Shown here one piece after another: positions 16,556 to 26,313 of a DNA stretch of 64,000 nucleotides. The translations under genes and the position numbers were made by a program. The notes under the pieces were generated by a model. The model ran no database searches, was not told the origin of the DNA, and saw nothing but the letters and a program-made list of their open reading frames with translations. Every line of letters starts with the position of its first letter. Position 1 is the first letter of the stretch. This DNA comes from Aeromonas veronii (lineage in GTDB: Bacteria > Pseudomonadota > Gammaproteobacteria > Enterobacterales > Aeromonadaceae): NCBI GenBank assembly GCA_041319085.1, contig CP101033.1, positions 3,808,501-3,872,500 on the forward strand, given 5' to 3'.

Positions 16556-19420
16556 ATGGAAAAGACTTTTAATCACAACGCCATCGAACAGGCGCTCTAT
16601 CAGCACTGGGAAGCCCAGGGTTACTTCAAGCCCCACGGCGACACCAGCAAAGACTCCTTCTGCATCATGATCCCGCCGCCGAACGTCACCGGCAGCCTGC
16701 ACATGGGTCACGCCTTCCAGCAAACCCTGATGGATACCCTGATCCGCTACAACCGCATGCAGGGCAAAAACACCCTGTGGCAGGCAGGTACCGACCATGC
16801 CGGTATCGCCACCCAGATGGTGGTTGAGCGCAAGATCGCCGCAGAAGAGGGCAAAACTCGCCACGATTACGGCCGTGATGCCTTCATCGACAAGATTTGG
16901 CAGTGGAAGGAAGAGTCCGGTGGCACCATCACCCGCCAGATGCGCCGTCTGGGCGACTCCGTGGATTGGGAGCGCGAGCGCTTCACCATGGATGAGGGTC
17001 TCTCCGCCGCCGTGCAGGAAGTGTTCGTTCGTCTCTACGAAGATGGCCTGATGTACCGCGGCAAGCGTCTGGTGAACTGGGATCCGAAACTCAACACCGC
17101 CATCTCCGATCTGGAAGTGGAAAACCGCGAGATCAAGGGCCACATGTGGCACCTGCGCTATCCGCTGGCCAACGGCGCCAAGACCGCCGAAGGCAAGGAT
17201 TACCTGATCGTCGCCACCACCCGTCCGGAGACCATGCTGGGCGATACCGCCGTGGCCGTGAACCCGGAAGACCCGCGCTACAAGGCGCTGATCGGCCAGC
17301 ACATCCTGCTGCCGCTGGTGAACCGTCTGATCCCCATCGTCGCCGACGAACACGCCGACATGGAGAAGGGTACCGGTTGCGTGAAGATCACTCCGGCTCA
17401 CGACTTCAACGATAACGAAGTGGGCAAGCGCCACAGCCTGCCGATGATCAATATCTTCACTCTGGACGCCCATGTGCGTGCCGAGGCCGAAGTGGTCGAC
17501 ACCAACGGCAACCCGAGCACCGCCTACGACGCCGCCCTACCGGCCGAGTTCGCCGGTCTGGAGCGCTTCGCCGCCCGCAAGGCGATTCTGGCCAAGCTCG
17601 AAGAACTGGGTCTGCTGGACGAGATCAAGGATCACGTACTGCAACAGCCGTACGGCGATCGCGGTGGCGTGCCCATCGAGCCGATGCTGACCGACCAGTG
17701 GTACGTGCGCGTGGCACCGATGGCCAAGACCGCCATCGAAGCGGTGGAAGATGGCCGCATCCAGTTCGTGCCGAAACAGTACGAAAACATGTACTTCTCC
17801 TGGATGCGCGACATTCAGGACTGGTGCGTCTCCCGTCAGCTGTGGTGGGGTCACCGCATCCCGGCATGGTATGACGACGCCGGCAATGTCTACGTGGGCC
17901 GTGACGAGGCGGAAGTGCGTGCCAAGCACAGCATCCCGTCCGTGACCACCCTGCGTCAGGACGAAGACGTACTCGACACCTGGTTCAGCTCCGCCCTGTG
18001 GACCTTCTCCACTCTGGGCTGGCCGAACAACACCGAGGCACTCAAGACCTTCCACCCGACCGACGTGCTGATGAGCGGCTTCGACATCATCTTCTTCTGG
18101 ATTGCCCGGATGATCATGATGACCATGCACTTCATCAAGGACGAAAACGGCCAGCCGCAAGTCCCGTTCAAGACCGTCTACATCACCGGTCTGATCCGTG
18201 ACGAAGAGGGCCAGAAGATGTCCAAGTCCAAGGGCAACGTGCTGGATCCGCTCGATATGATCGACGGCATCTCCTTGGAAGACCTGCTGGAGAAGCGCAC
18301 CGGCAACATGATGCAGCCGCAGATGGCCGAGAAGATCGGCAAGCGTACCGCCAAACAGTTCCCGGAAGGGATCGAGGCACACGGTACCGACGCCCTGCGC
18401 TTCACGCTGGCGGCGCTGGCCTCTACCGGTCGTGACATCAACTGGGACATGAAGCGCCTGGACGGCTACAACAACTTCTGCAACAAGCTGTGGAACGCCT
18501 CCCGCTATGTGCTGATGAACACCGAAGATCAGGATTGCGGTTTCTCTTCGCAAGGTAATGGTGGCGAAATGCAGTTCAGTCTGGCGGATCGCTGGATCCA
18601 GTCCCAGCTGCAAGTGGCCATCCGTGACTTCCGCACTGCGCTCGATACCTACCGCTTCGACATCGCGGCTGGCGTGCTGTACGAATTTATCTGGAACCAG
18701 TTCTGTGACTGGTATCTGGAGCTGACCAAGCCGGTACTGGGCAAGGGTTCCGAGGCCGAGCAGCGCGCTGCCCGCCATACCCTGGTGACCGTGCTGGAAA
18801 GCCTGCTGCGTCTGGCACACCCGATCATCCCGTTCATCACCGAGACCATCTGGAAATCGGTCGCGCCGCTGGCTGGCGTACACGCCGACACCATCATGAT
18901 TCAGGCCTTCCCGGAATTCGACGCCGCCAAGGTGGACGAAGCCGCGATGGCGGATCAGGAGTGGGTGAAGGAGTTCATCGTCAGCATCCGCAACATCCGC
19001 GCCGAGATGAACGTGGCGCCGAGCGTGCCCCTCAACGTGCTGCTCCAGTGCGATGCCAAGGATGCCCAGCGCGCCGCTGACAACGAGGCCTTCCTCAAGT
19101 CGCTGGCCCGTCTGGAATCCATCCGCGTACTGGCGGACGGTGAAACCGCCCCGCTGTCAGTGAAGAAGCTGATCGGTGCCACCGAGCTGATGATCCCGAT
19201 GGCTGGTCTCATCGACAAGGATGCCGAGCTGGCCCGTCTGGCCAAAGAGGTTGCCCGTCTGGTGGGCGAGTGCGGCCGTATCGAAGGCAAGCTTGGCAAC
19301 GAAGCCTTCGTCGCCAAGGCGCCGGAAGCGGTCATCGCCAAAGAGCGCGAGAAGCTGGAAGATTACCGTCTCCAGCTGACCAAGCTGGAAGCCCAGCAGG
19401 CCGAGATCGCCGCGCTGTAA
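16556..19420 (+). CDS. valS: Valyl-tRNA synthetase
   Basis: The enzyme charges tRNA-Val and edits threonine. The 954-aa length matches E. coli ValS (951). The ATG at 16556 gives [24 protein letters not shown]. The class I HIGH motif appears as [15 protein letters not shown], and [12 protein letters not shown] is intact. The editing domain includes [15 protein letters not shown], and the C-terminal coiled-coil arm ([29 protein letters not shown]) is present. A longer frame to 16463 overlaps holC and is not needed. Confidence 0.97.
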   Translation: MEKTFNHNAIEQALYQHWEAQGYFKPHGDTSKDSFCIMIPPPNVTGSLHMGHAFQQTLMDTLIRYNRMQGKNTLWQAGTDHAGIATQMVVERKIAAEEGKTRHDYGRDAFIDKIWQWKEESGGTITRQMRRLGDSVDWERERFTMDEGLSAAVQEVFVRLYEDGLMYRGKRLVNWDPKLNTAISDLEVENREIKGHMWHLRYPLANGAKTAEGKDYLIVATTRPETMLGDTAVAVNPEDPRYKALIGQHILLPLVNRLIPIVADEHADMEKGTGCVKITPAHDFNDNEVGKRHSLPMINIFTLDAHVRAEAEVVDTNGNPSTAYDAALPAEFAGLERFAARKAILAKLEELGLLDEIKDHVLQQPYGDRGGVPIEPMLTDQWYVRVAPMAKTAIEAVEDGRIQFVPKQYENMYFSWMRDIQDWCVSRQLWWGHRIPAWYDDAGNVYVGRDEAEVRAKHSIPSVTTLRQDEDVLDTWFSSALWTFSTLGWPNNTEALKTFHPTDVLMSGFDIIFFWIARMIMMTMHFIKDENGQPQVPFKTVYITGLIRDEEGQKMSKSKGNVLDPLDMIDGISLEDLLEKRTGNMMQPQMAEKIGKRTAKQFPEGIEAHGTDALRFTLAALASTGRDINWDMKRLDGYNNFCNKLWNASRYVLMNTEDQDCGFSSQGNGGEMQFSLADRWIQSQLQVAIRDFRTALDTYRFDIAAGVLYEFIWNQFCDWYLELTKPVLGKGSEAEQRAARHTLVTVLESLLRLAHPIIPFITETIWKSVAPLAGVHADTIMIQAFPEFDAAKVDEAAMADQEWVKEFIVSIRNIRAEMNVAPSVPLNVLLQCDAKDAQRAADNEAFLKSLARLESIRVLADGETAPLSVKKLIGATELMIPMAGLIDKDAELARLAKEVARLVGECGRIEGKLGNEAFVAKAPEAVIAKEREKLEDYRLQLTKLEAQQAEIAAL

Positions 19421-19443
19421 GGCAGGCTGTCCGCAGTGTTCAG

Positions 19444-19474
19444 AAAGCCCCCGACTTCGGGGGCTTTGTTGTTT
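19444..19474 (+). terminator. Terminator of the pepA-holC-valS unit
   Basis: The stem AAAGCCCCCGA / TCGGGGGCTTT is followed by GTTGTTTTTGT, 24 bp past the valS stop. Confidence 0.9.
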
Positions 19475-19541
19475 TTGTCATCTTGGCATATCCCTTGCTC
19501 TGAGTTGCTCACTATCCACAACAGTTTGGGAAGGATGAGCG

Positions 19542-20129
19542 ATGAAACGGTGGATCCAACATTTCTATCAACTGAACCGCCTCAATTGGCTGATGGTCTG
19601 GTTGTTGCTCTGCTGCAGCATCATTTTGCTGTTTCCGGCCGGGCTGATGAAGGGGGCCGTGAGCCAATGGGCGGCGGATCATGCGGCCTGGCTGGGGGTC
19701 GGCATGCTGATCGCCATCTCCTACTTCTGCAGTCAGGGCTTCCTGATCGCCTGGGAGTGGGCGTGCGAAGAGTGGCAGGCGCGCCGTCAGCAGGACCAGC
19801 TGGCCCAGATGATCGGCTTCCTCGATTTCAACGAGAAGGCGGTGCTGCGCGAGTTCGTGCTGCAGCGTAAAAGCGTCATAAACTTGCCGATCACCGAGCC
19901 CGCCGTCAAAAACCTGATGGATGCCGGCGTCCTCACCTACGCCTACGGCAAGCCAGTGCGGGAGAAGGATGATGAGAACCAGATCCGCGCGCTGATGATC
20001 GCCCTGCCCGCCCGACCGCTGCTCACCTACAAGGTGCTGGGACTGTCGCGTGGCAAGATGAGCGACGAGCAGGTGGAGCAGATCATGAACGCCCGTCCCA
20101 AGTTCGCCCAGAAGGGATTCCAGCGCTAG
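19542..20129 (+). CDS. SieB-like (superinfection exclusion B family) membrane protein
   Basis: The 195-aa protein has two hydrophobic segments near the N-terminus (NWLMVWLLLCCSIILLFPAGL and AWLGVGMLIAISYFCSQGFLIAW), then a soluble domain beginning LDFNEKAVLREFVLQRKSVINLPITEPAVKNLMDAGVLTYA. The pattern of an EEK/NEK-(V/L)L-x-(E/K)F start and a winged-helix-like 'VxxLxxxGVL' resembles the SieB family, named after a phage lambda exclusion protein. The cellular role of chromosomal members is unclear. It is a stand-alone gene with its own terminator and a GGAAGGATGAGCG ribosome region. Family assignment is moderate, from memory of the family pattern. Confidence 0.65.
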   Translation: MKRWIQHFYQLNRLNWLMVWLLLCCSIILLFPAGLMKGAVSQWAADHAAWLGVGMLIAISYFCSQGFLIAWEWACEEWQARRQQDQLAQMIGFLDFNEKAVLREFVLQRKSVINLPITEPAVKNLMDAGVLTYAYGKPVREKDDENQIRALMIALPARPLLTYKVLGLSRGKMSDEQVEQIMNARPKFAQKGFQR

Positions 20130-20154
20130 ACGCCACCCAACCGCCAGATGCACA

Positions 20155-20185
20155 AGAGCCGGACACTGTCCGGCTCTCTCATTTC
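20155..20185 (+). terminator. Terminator after the SieB-like gene
   Basis: The stem AGAGCCGGAC / GTCCGGCTCT with an ACT loop is followed by CTCATTTCT. Confidence 0.8.
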
Positions 20186-20220
20186 TGCGCGATGTTCTGC
20201 TCAGCTTTCCCTTCTGCGTT

Positions 20221-20670
20221 CTACCCCTTGAGGCTGGAGCAGAAGCTCACATCCGCGATTTTGGTCACCGGATCGACGCTGTGATAGAGCTCGAAACAGG
20301 GTCGATCATCAAATTCGAAACCGGCCGCCACCACCTCACCGATATGCTGTTGCCAGAGCGCGGGATATTGGGCCGGGTCGGTCACGGTGAAACGTGACTG
20401 GCCATAACGGCCACCCGCCAGCGGCTGGATCTCCACATTGCCACTGCCCCTGGTGCTAGCCGGAACGGTGACGCAGATATCGGTGCGGCACTGCTGGGGG
20501 GCGGTGATCTCGGGGTTGTCGTGATAGATAAAGATCCACTCCCCTTCGGCCAGCCCCTGCTCGGCCGACCACTGGAAGAGCTGGTCACATACCGGCTCGT
20601 AGCCAGTGCCGTAAGGGCCGGTCACCCGGATATAGGCCAGAGTGCGCGGCGCCATCTGTTCGGTCTTCAT
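20221..20670 (-). CDS. GyrI-like effector-binding domain protein
   Basis: The 149-aa protein matches the GyrI/SbmC-type small-molecule-binding fold: TLAYIRVTGPYGTGYEPVCDQLFQWSAEQGL near the start, then FIYHDNPEITAPQQCRTDICVTVP, and the C-terminal LWQQHIGEVVAAGFEFDDRPCFELY. Such domains occur alone or at the C-terminus of AraC-type regulators. The ATG at 20670 has an excellent ribosome site (AAAGGAGGCAAGCG). The frame continues open upstream into GNAT/AraC debris, so a read-through fusion of 263 aa starting at 21012 is formally possible, but the strong internal start argues for this shorter product. A fragment of an AraC DNA-binding domain lies just upstream. Confidence 0.8.
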   Translation of the reverse strand: MKTEQMAPRTLAYIRVTGPYGTGYEPVCDQLFQWSAEQGLAEGEWIFIYHDNPEITAPQQCRTDICVTVPASTRGSGNVEIQPLAGGRYGQSRFTVTDPAQYPALWQQHIGEVVAAGFEFDDRPCFELYHSVDPVTKIADVSFCSSLKG

Positions 20671-20741
20671 CGCTTGCCTCCTTTCATGGGAACGGCTTTC
20701 AGCATAGCCAGCCTCGCGGGTGGGGGCGTGTCCATTCTTGC

Positions 20742-21012
20742 TCAGTTGCAATAGTGACGGCTGACGACGCAGCCCCCCGGCGTCATGGCAAACTGCTTGC
20801 GAAACGCCTTGGCAAAGGCCTGCGAGCTGGCAAACCAGCAGGTCGTCGACTTCAGCCACCCCCACCACGCTGTCGCTCTCCAGCCGCTGTTGCCACAACC
20901 CCAAGGTCGGATAAGGCAGTTGCAGAGTGCCCGCCTGGGCATTGGGCATGGCGTAGAGATCCCGCAAGGCGGGGGCATCGGCGTGTTCGGCATGACGGAT
21001 AGTAATCCGCAT
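20742..21012 (-). pseudogene. Chimeric debris: GNAT acetyltransferase N-terminus joined to AraC C-terminus
   Basis: The frame from the ATG at 21012 (AAGGAG upstream) encodes about 55 residues of a YhhY-like GNAT acetyltransferase: MRITIRHAEHADAPALRDLY, then TLQLPYPTLGLWQQRL and VVGVAEVDDLLV. Near 20840 the similarity stops. In the next frame the sequence encodes the end of an AraC helix-turn-helix domain, FASSQAFAKAFRKQFAMTPGG, to a stop at 20742. A deletion has evidently fused two unrelated genes out of frame. Neither half is functional. The AraC part may once have controlled the adjacent GyrI-like gene. Confidence 0.7.
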
Positions 21013-21702
21013 ATGAGGCTCCTTCTCGAAACAACCATCATGCATGATCGAAGGCTCGTTGGCTCCCTCCCGCAGTGGCTCAACAGGCAAGGCTCGGCGG
21101 AAGCGGCAGACCAGAGATCGCCATCAAGATGGCGCACAACAAAAACGGAGCCGAGGCTCCGTTTTATTCAATGCAGTATCAATCCCGGACGGAACGCGCT
21201 TCGCGCTCTTCCCGCTCCCTTGCCAACAAGCGTTTGTACCACCAGCTACTGCGACGACGTTGTGCATTGGAAGAGCGACGAGCCATTTCTTAGGTTCCAG
21301 CCAAGAGAAGAAAGGAGCCGCATTATGCGATATGGATCACGGCCATGTCTTTAGCTGGATCAAGAAAAGCCTCACTGACCCACGGAAATCGTCTTCTGAT
21401 CTTTCGCTCCCCCGGGTGGGGCGGATAGCACCACCGCAGGAGACCGCCAAATCAGCAGGCAGAGCAGTAAATTATTCATGAGAGGGATCCTGTTCCGATG
21501 CGGGGCACTCTCGAAGAATCGACCGGCCCCGGGGTTTACTTGACTGACAATCATACGGCCTGCTGGCATTGTGGAACCAATATGGTAGCCTGCCAGCGCC
21601 TGCGGGCAGTCTCTCGCTGCCATACGCAAACTGCCGGTGAATTTGTCACTTCCTGACAAAATAGAACCTTATTTATCAAATGCTTATTTGGATATTATCC
21701 CA
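21013..21702. other. Region with a hairpin and weak small ORFs
   Basis: The stretch holds a strong hairpin AACGGAGCC / GGCTCCGTT at about 21142-21166 followed by TTTATTC. A 35-codon minus-strand frame at about 21372-21479 (MNNLLLCLLIWRSP...) has an AGGATCCC upstream of its ATG; it has a hydrophobic start but no recognised family. A possible promoter for the downstream lipoprotein begins TTGACTGAC near 21539. No gene can be named with confidence. Confidence 0.4.
21171..21293 (+). CDS. Possible 40-aa basic protein
   Basis: The frame encodes a 40-aa product rich in Arg, Ser and Leu ending LANKRLYHQLLRRRCALEERRAIS. The ATG follows a hairpin and lacks a clear ribosome site. The R/L-rich helical tail loosely recalls small conserved gammaproteobacterial proteins, but no family is claimed. 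It may be spurious. Confidence 0.25.
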   Translation: MQYQSRTERASRSSRSLANKRLYHQLLRRRCALEERRAIS

Positions 21703-23073
21703 ATGCGTATCATGCCGTTGCTCAAGGCGGCCTGCCTGAGCCTGATGTTGTCCGCCTGCGTTGCTCCCCTGCTGATGATGGGCCCCACCAGCCAGCTGAT
21801 GTGGGCCCTGCTAAAACCGCTGGTCGGCTTTGATCCGAACGAGGTCAATCTGTTCGAACAACCGTTAATCAAGGATCGGATGACCGCCATCCTTGGCCCC
21901 AACTATGACAGCACCATGCAGTTGCTCAAGACCGCCAATGAATTGCAGCAAGAGGGTCCGCTGTTTTACCTGGTATCCCGTTATGCACCGGTACCCGATA
22001 TCGCCAAGCAGGCGGGGATGGTGTGGAACTCGCAAACCAACCAGATGTCGGTATTGCTGCAAAAAGGGGATGGCACCACCCTGACCTTCGGCGAAAATCT
22101 GGCGGGCACGGCACCGACCTGGCCAACTGCCATGCAGGGCTGGCAGACCTCCACCAGCCAGCTCACCCCGGCGGCCAATGCCCTGACCGGCGCGGCGACC
22201 AGTCAGAGTGGCGCCTCCCCCTTCTCCCTTGGCAGCGCGCTGGGCACAGTGACCCGCGGCGTCACCGGCTCGCTGACCAACAGCGCCAGTCAGGCTATCA
22301 GCGGCGCAGCCGCCAACGCCACAGGACAGGCCACCCAAGCGGTGAGCCAAAGCGCGACCGATCTGACCCGCAGTGCAACCACCGCAGTCACTGCGCCAGC
22401 CAAACAGGCCGTCAGCAACACTGCCGCCACCGTGACGCAGGAAGCTACCAAGGCCATTGCTGTTCCTGCCAAACAAGCAGTCAGCAGCACTGCTGCCACA
22501 GTGGCGCAAGAGGCCACCAAGGCCGTTGCCGCTCCGGCCCAACAGACCGTCAGCAGCGCCGCTGCGACCGCGACGCAAGAAGCTACCAAGGCCGTTGTGG
22601 CTCCAGCCAAACAAGCCGTCAGCAGCGCCACTGCAACCGCGACGCAAGAGGCCACCAAGGCCGTTGCTGCTACGGCCAAACAGGCCATCAGCAGCGCCGC
22701 TGCGACCGTGACGCAAGAAGCCACCAAGGCTGTTGCCGCTCCGGCCCAACAGGCCGTCAGCAGCGCAGCTGCGACCGTGACGCAAGAGGCCACCAAGGCT
22801 GTTACCGCTCCTGCCAAACAGGCCATTAGCAGCGCTACAGCAACCGCGACGCAAGAGGCCAACAAGGCTGTTGCCGCTCCGGCCAAACAGGCCGTCAGCA
22901 GTGCCGCCGCTACCGTGACACAAGAGGCAACCAAGGCCGTTGTCGAACCGGCCCGGCAGGCCGTCAGTGCCGCATCCCATACGGCCGGAGAGAGCATTGC
23001 CGATGCCGCCAAAGCGGCGGAAGCCAAGGCTCGCGCCAAAGCAGAGGCGGAGATGGAAGCCCTGCTCAAATAA
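21703..23073 (+). CDS. Lipoprotein with eight 23-residue Ala-rich repeats
   Basis: The 456-aa protein starts MRIMPLLKAACLSLMLSAC, with lipobox LSAC and the acylated Cys at about residue 19, so it should be membrane-anchored. An upstream frame extension to 21637 lacks a signal. Residues of about 20-170 form a unique domain (FDPNEVNLFEQPLIKDRMTAILGP, GMVWNSQTNQMSVLLQKGDG). From about residue 230 a 23-residue unit of type APAKQAVSSAAATVTQEATKAV repeats eight times, followed by a degenerate copy. The helical spacing suggests an amphipathic rod like apolipoprotein or LEA proteins. The end is a charged AKAAEAKARAKAEAEMEALLK helix. No function is known. Confidence 0.8.
   Translation: MRIMPLLKAACLSLMLSACVAPLLMMGPTSQLMWALLKPLVGFDPNEVNLFEQPLIKDRMTAILGPNYDSTMQLLKTANELQQEGPLFYLVSRYAPVPDIAKQAGMVWNSQTNQMSVLLQKGDGTTLTFGENLAGTAPTWPTAMQGWQTSTSQLTPAANALTGAATSQSGASPFSLGSALGTVTRGVTGSLTNSASQAISGAAANATGQATQAVSQSATDLTRSATTAVTAPAKQAVSNTAATVTQEATKAIAVPAKQAVSSTAATVAQEATKAVAAPAQQTVSSAAATATQEATKAVVAPAKQAVSSATATATQEATKAVAATAKQAISSAAATVTQEATKAVAAPAQQAVSSAAATVTQEATKAVTAPAKQAISSATATATQEANKAVAAPAKQAVSSAAATVTQEATKAVVEPARQAVSAASHTAGESIADAAKAAEAKARAKAEAEMEALLK
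22389..22970 (+). repeat. Tandem 69-bp coding repeats
   Basis: Eight units with an exact 69-bp period; the CAAACA/CCAACA phase marker recurs from 22401 to 22884. Units differ by a few substitutions each and keep the reading frame. A ninth degenerate unit follows. Confidence 0.95.
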
Positions 23074-23078
23074 ACCGA

Positions 23079-23106
23079 CAGGCCACCGCAAGGTGGCCTG
23101 TTTTTT
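23079..23106 (+). terminator. Terminator after the repeat lipoprotein
   Basis: A perfect stem CAGGCCACC / GGTGGCCTG with a GCAA loop is followed by six T residues. Confidence 0.95.
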
Positions 23107-23182
23107 ATCCCGCTACCGGATCATGACGTTATGGAAAAGGCCACATAGACTGTTAGGTAACTACCCGCACAAGGAGTGCATC

Positions 23183-23959
23183 ATGCGTCGTCTGCTCCCT
23201 GCTCTCGCTTCTCTCGCCCTGTTTATCGCGCTCCCGGCTCCGGCACTTATCTACTATTCGGAACAGAACATGCCGCTCAATGGCCAGGATAAAAATGGTC
23301 AGCCTGTGGGGTTGGCGGTCGAGTTGCTGCGCCTGATGTGGCGCGAAATGGGAGAGCCGGAGCAACCCATCCACTTTCTGCCCTGGGCCCGCGGCTGGTA
23401 TCTACTGACCCAGCAGCAAGAGGCCGTGCTCTTTACCACGGCACATACCAAGGAGCGGGATCCCCACTTCCTCTGGGTCTGCCCCATCAGCCACTCCAGG
23501 GTCGCGCTGGTCGGCCGCAAGCAGGATGCCCCCAAAGTGGCCAACAAAGCGGATCTCACCAAGCTGCAGATTGGTGTGATGCAGGCGGATGTCGGGGAGC
23601 AGTTGCTACTCAACCGCGGGATCAGCCCTGGCAATATGATGTCGGTAGAGCGCATGGAGCAGGTGGTGCGCCAGCTCATCATGGCGCGCACCGATCTGGT
23701 GGCAGGCAACGAGGTGATGTTGCGCCATCAGGCCAAGGAGCTGGGTTTCCCCAGCGAGGATTTTGTCACCGTCGCGATTCTTGAAGAGCAGGACAACTGC
23801 TTCGCCTTCAACCTGAGGGCAGACAAACAACAGGTTGCCCGCCTGCAACAGGCGCTGGACAAGGTCAGACAGGGGGATGAATACAAGCAGCTGGTGAAGC
23901 GCTACCAGTTGCTCAGTATCCTGCCCGAAACCAATCCCCCCATCCCGCGCCTCGAGTAA
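23183..23959 (+). CDS. Periplasmic solute-binding protein, family 3 type
   Basis: The 258-aa protein has a signal peptide (MRRLLPALASLALFIALPAPA) and a family 3 extracellular solute-binding domain: YYSEQNMPLNGQDKNGQPVGLAVELLRLMWREMGE at the start and VALVGRKQDAPKVANKADLTKLQIGVMQADVGEQLLL in the hinge region. No ABC permease genes lie nearby, so it is either an orphan binding protein or a secreted sensor. The ribosome site AAGGAG precedes the ATG at 23183. It is convergent with the LuxR gene that follows. Confidence 0.85.
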   Translation: MRRLLPALASLALFIALPAPALIYYSEQNMPLNGQDKNGQPVGLAVELLRLMWREMGEPEQPIHFLPWARGWYLLTQQQEAVLFTTAHTKERDPHFLWVCPISHSRVALVGRKQDAPKVANKADLTKLQIGVMQADVGEQLLLNRGISPGNMMSVERMEQVVRQLIMARTDLVAGNEVMLRHQAKELGFPSEDFVTVAILEEQDNCFAFNLRADKQQVARLQQALDKVRQGDEYKQLVKRYQLLSILPETNPPIPRLE

Positions 23960-23971
23960 CCCCGGCCCGCC

Positions 23972-24820
23972 CTATGGTGGGCTCGTTGTATCTCCCATCG
24001 ATGAAACGGGGGATGCCTCCATCGGCGCCGTAATGAGGTGGTTCAGAAAGAGATTGAACAGCTCTGCCCGCGAGCCGAGCCGCAACTTGCCATAGAGATG
24101 CTTGCGGTGATTCTTCACCGTACCGCTGCCAATCCCGAGCTCCGCGGCAATCGCCTCCGTATCCAGCCCCAGCAGCAGCAACTCCGCCACCTGCCGCTCA
24201 CGCCGGGTGAGCAGATCCCCCCCAACACTCGCCATCGCCTGCTCCACCGCACTCTTGAGGCTGGCGCTGTCTGGCAGTGCAGTGCTCTGGGCCAGCAACG
24301 GCTGACTCTGCCGCCACTGCTGACGACAGAGCGAATGCACCAGCGGGAACAGCTGCTCCAGCCTCGCCAGCTCGCTCTGGCTCAGGGTGCTGCGCTTGTC
24401 GAGGCGACCGAGAAACAGCATCAGCGTCAGTCCGTCCCGCACCGGCAGGATCAGCCCCACCTCCTCCTGCCAGCCAGTGGCCTGATAGAAGTGGTGGCGA
24501 TATTCGGGATCAAGCCGCCCTTGGGAGACCTGCGCCAGGGTCCAGACGCCGGCAGGCAAGCCCTGCTCCAGCGCCTGCATAAAGGGATCCTGACTGAAGT
24601 GGCTGGTGAGGTAGCGATCAAACAGCAGAGCCCGCTGATGGTTGAGGTTGTCGTAGAGGTAGACGGGCCGCTGCCCCACCCCGAGCAGCAGGGCGCAATC
24701 AAACGCCACCTGTTGCTGGATCAGCCGCACCAGCGCCGCCGGAAAGGCGCTGCTGTGCAGGGCATCGACTACCTCGGTCATGCTGCAGGTCAAGGCATCT
24801 GTGGTGAATGGCTGGGTCAT
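23972..24820 (-). CDS. LuxR-family transcriptional regulator
   Basis: The 282-aa protein has a C-terminal LuxR helix-turn-helix (LLTRRERQVAELLLLGLDTEAIAAELGIGSGTVKNHRKHLYGKLRLGSRAELFNLFL) at about residues 205-262. The N-terminal part has no autoinducer-binding signature that could be recognised; it may be a GAF-like or unknown sensory region (FDCALLLGVGQRPVYLYDNLNHQRALLFDRYLTSHFSQDPF). No target can be named. It is divergent from tyrS. Confidence 0.85.
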   Translation of the reverse strand: MTQPFTTDALTCSMTEVVDALHSSAFPAALVRLIQQQVAFDCALLLGVGQRPVYLYDNLNHQRALLFDRYLTSHFSQDPFMQALEQGLPAGVWTLAQVSQGRLDPEYRHHFYQATGWQEEVGLILPVRDGLTLMLFLGRLDKRSTLSQSELARLEQLFPLVHSLCRQQWRQSQPLLAQSTALPDSASLKSAVEQAMASVGGDLLTRRERQVAELLLLGLDTEAIAAELGIGSGTVKNHRKHLYGKLRLGSRAELFNLFLNHLITAPMEASPVSSMGDTTSPP

Positions 24821-24966
24821 GGTGGCACGTTTCCGGTGACGGGGAGCGATTCCCCGCTATGACTGAATGCTAGCACGAGAGTGGCAAAACTGTCTCTCAG
24901 GGGACATATCCGCCACCAGCCAGAACGGCGAGGATGACGGCTTTTCCCCCTGCTGTTGGAGAACCC

Positions 24967-26232
24967 ATGATCAACCCCCACCTGCTCGATGAACTGACCG
25001 AGCGCGGCCTTGTGGCCCAGAATTCCGACCCCGCGGCCCTGGCCGATCATCTTGCCACCCCGCGCACCGTCTATTGTGGGTTCGATCCCACCGCTTGCAG
25101 CCTGCATATCGGTCATCTGGTGCCACTGTTGATGCTGCGCCGCTTCCAGCTGGCGGGCCACACCCCGGTGGCACTGGTGGGCGGGGCGACCGGTCTTATC
25201 GGCGATCCCAGCTTCAAGGCGACCGAGCGCAGCCTCAACAGTGCCGATACCGTGCAGGGTTGGGTCGCCAGCCTGTCTGCCCAGATCAGGGCGCTGCTGC
25301 CCGCCGATGAGGGCCTGTCGGCCCCGCAACTGGTCAACAATGGCGACTGGATGGGGCAGATGTCCGCCCTCGATTTTCTGCGGGATATCGGCAAGCACTT
25401 CTCGGTCAACGCCATGCTGGCGCGGGAATCGGTGCGTCAGCGGCTGGCTCGCCCGGATCAGGGCATCTCGTTCACCGAGTTCTCCTACGCTCTGCTGCAA
25501 TCCTACGACTTTGCGGTGCTGCACCAGCGGCTCGGTTGCACCCTGCAGATTGGCGGCAACGACCAGTGGGGCAATATCACCAGCGGCATGGATCTCACCC
25601 GTCGTCTCCATCAGGCACAGGTGCACGGCATGACCCTGCCCCTTATCACCAAGGCGGACGGCACCAAGTTTGGCAAGACCGAGGGGGGCGCGGTCTGGCT
25701 CGATCCGGCGCTCACCTCCCCTTACGCCTTCTACCAGTTCTGGCTCGGCACCGCGGATGAGGATGTCTACCGCTTCCTGCGCTACTACAGCTTTATGTCG
25801 CTGAGCGAGATTGATGCACTGGAGGCGGAAGACGCCAAGCGGCAGGGGAGTAAACTGGCCCAGCAGGTGTTGGCGAACGAGCTGACCGAGCTGGTGCACG
25901 GCAAGGCGGCGCTGGCGGCGGTGCAGCGCATCAGCGAACTGCTGTTTAGCGGCGATGTGGCCCGCCTCGGCGAGAGCGATCTGGCCCAGCTGGCGCAGGA
26001 TGGCATGCCGAGCTGCCGTATCGAGGGGGAAACGGATCTGGTGACTCTGCTGGTGGAGAGCGGTCTGGCGAGTTCGAAGCGGGTTGCCCGGGAGTTGCTG
26101 GCGGCGGGCGCCATCAGCCTCAACGGCGAGATCCGCCGGGATGAGCCACTGACGGCGGCCGACCGGCTGTTTGGTCGCTACCTGCTGCTGCGCCGGGGCA
26201 AGAAGCAGTATCAGCTGGTGGCGTGGCAATAA
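24967..26232 (+). CDS. tyrS: Tyrosyl-tRNA synthetase
   Basis: The enzyme charges tRNA-Tyr. The 421-aa product has the class I motifs [19 protein letters not shown] (HIGH) at about 37-55 and [13 protein letters not shown] (KMSKS equivalent KFGKT) at about 229, plus a C-terminal S4 RNA-binding domain ([24 protein letters not shown]). GGAG lies 6 nt before the ATG at 24967. This is the TyrS class found in E. coli. Confidence 0.96.
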   Translation: MINPHLLDELTERGLVAQNSDPAALADHLATPRTVYCGFDPTACSLHIGHLVPLLMLRRFQLAGHTPVALVGGATGLIGDPSFKATERSLNSADTVQGWVASLSAQIRALLPADEGLSAPQLVNNGDWMGQMSALDFLRDIGKHFSVNAMLARESVRQRLARPDQGISFTEFSYALLQSYDFAVLHQRLGCTLQIGGNDQWGNITSGMDLTRRLHQAQVHGMTLPLITKADGTKFGKTEGGAVWLDPALTSPYAFYQFWLGTADEDVYRFLRYYSFMSLSEIDALEAEDAKRQGSKLAQQVLANELTELVHGKAALAAVQRISELLFSGDVARLGESDLAQLAQDGMPSCRIEGETDLVTLLVESGLASSKRVARELLAAGAISLNGEIRRDEPLTAADRLFGRYLLLRRGKKQYQLVAWQ

Positions 26233-26313
26233 ACCGCAGGGCGGAGAAGCGTCGTCGCCGCAATGAACAGGGGGCCCGCATCTGGGCCCCCTAACTTCAT
26301 GCTGCAACCGCAC

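Noticed and set aside
21865..23091. 408- and 259-codon open frames on the minus strand in the repeat gene
   Set aside because: They mirror the 69-bp repeats of the plus-strand lipoprotein; no start signals.
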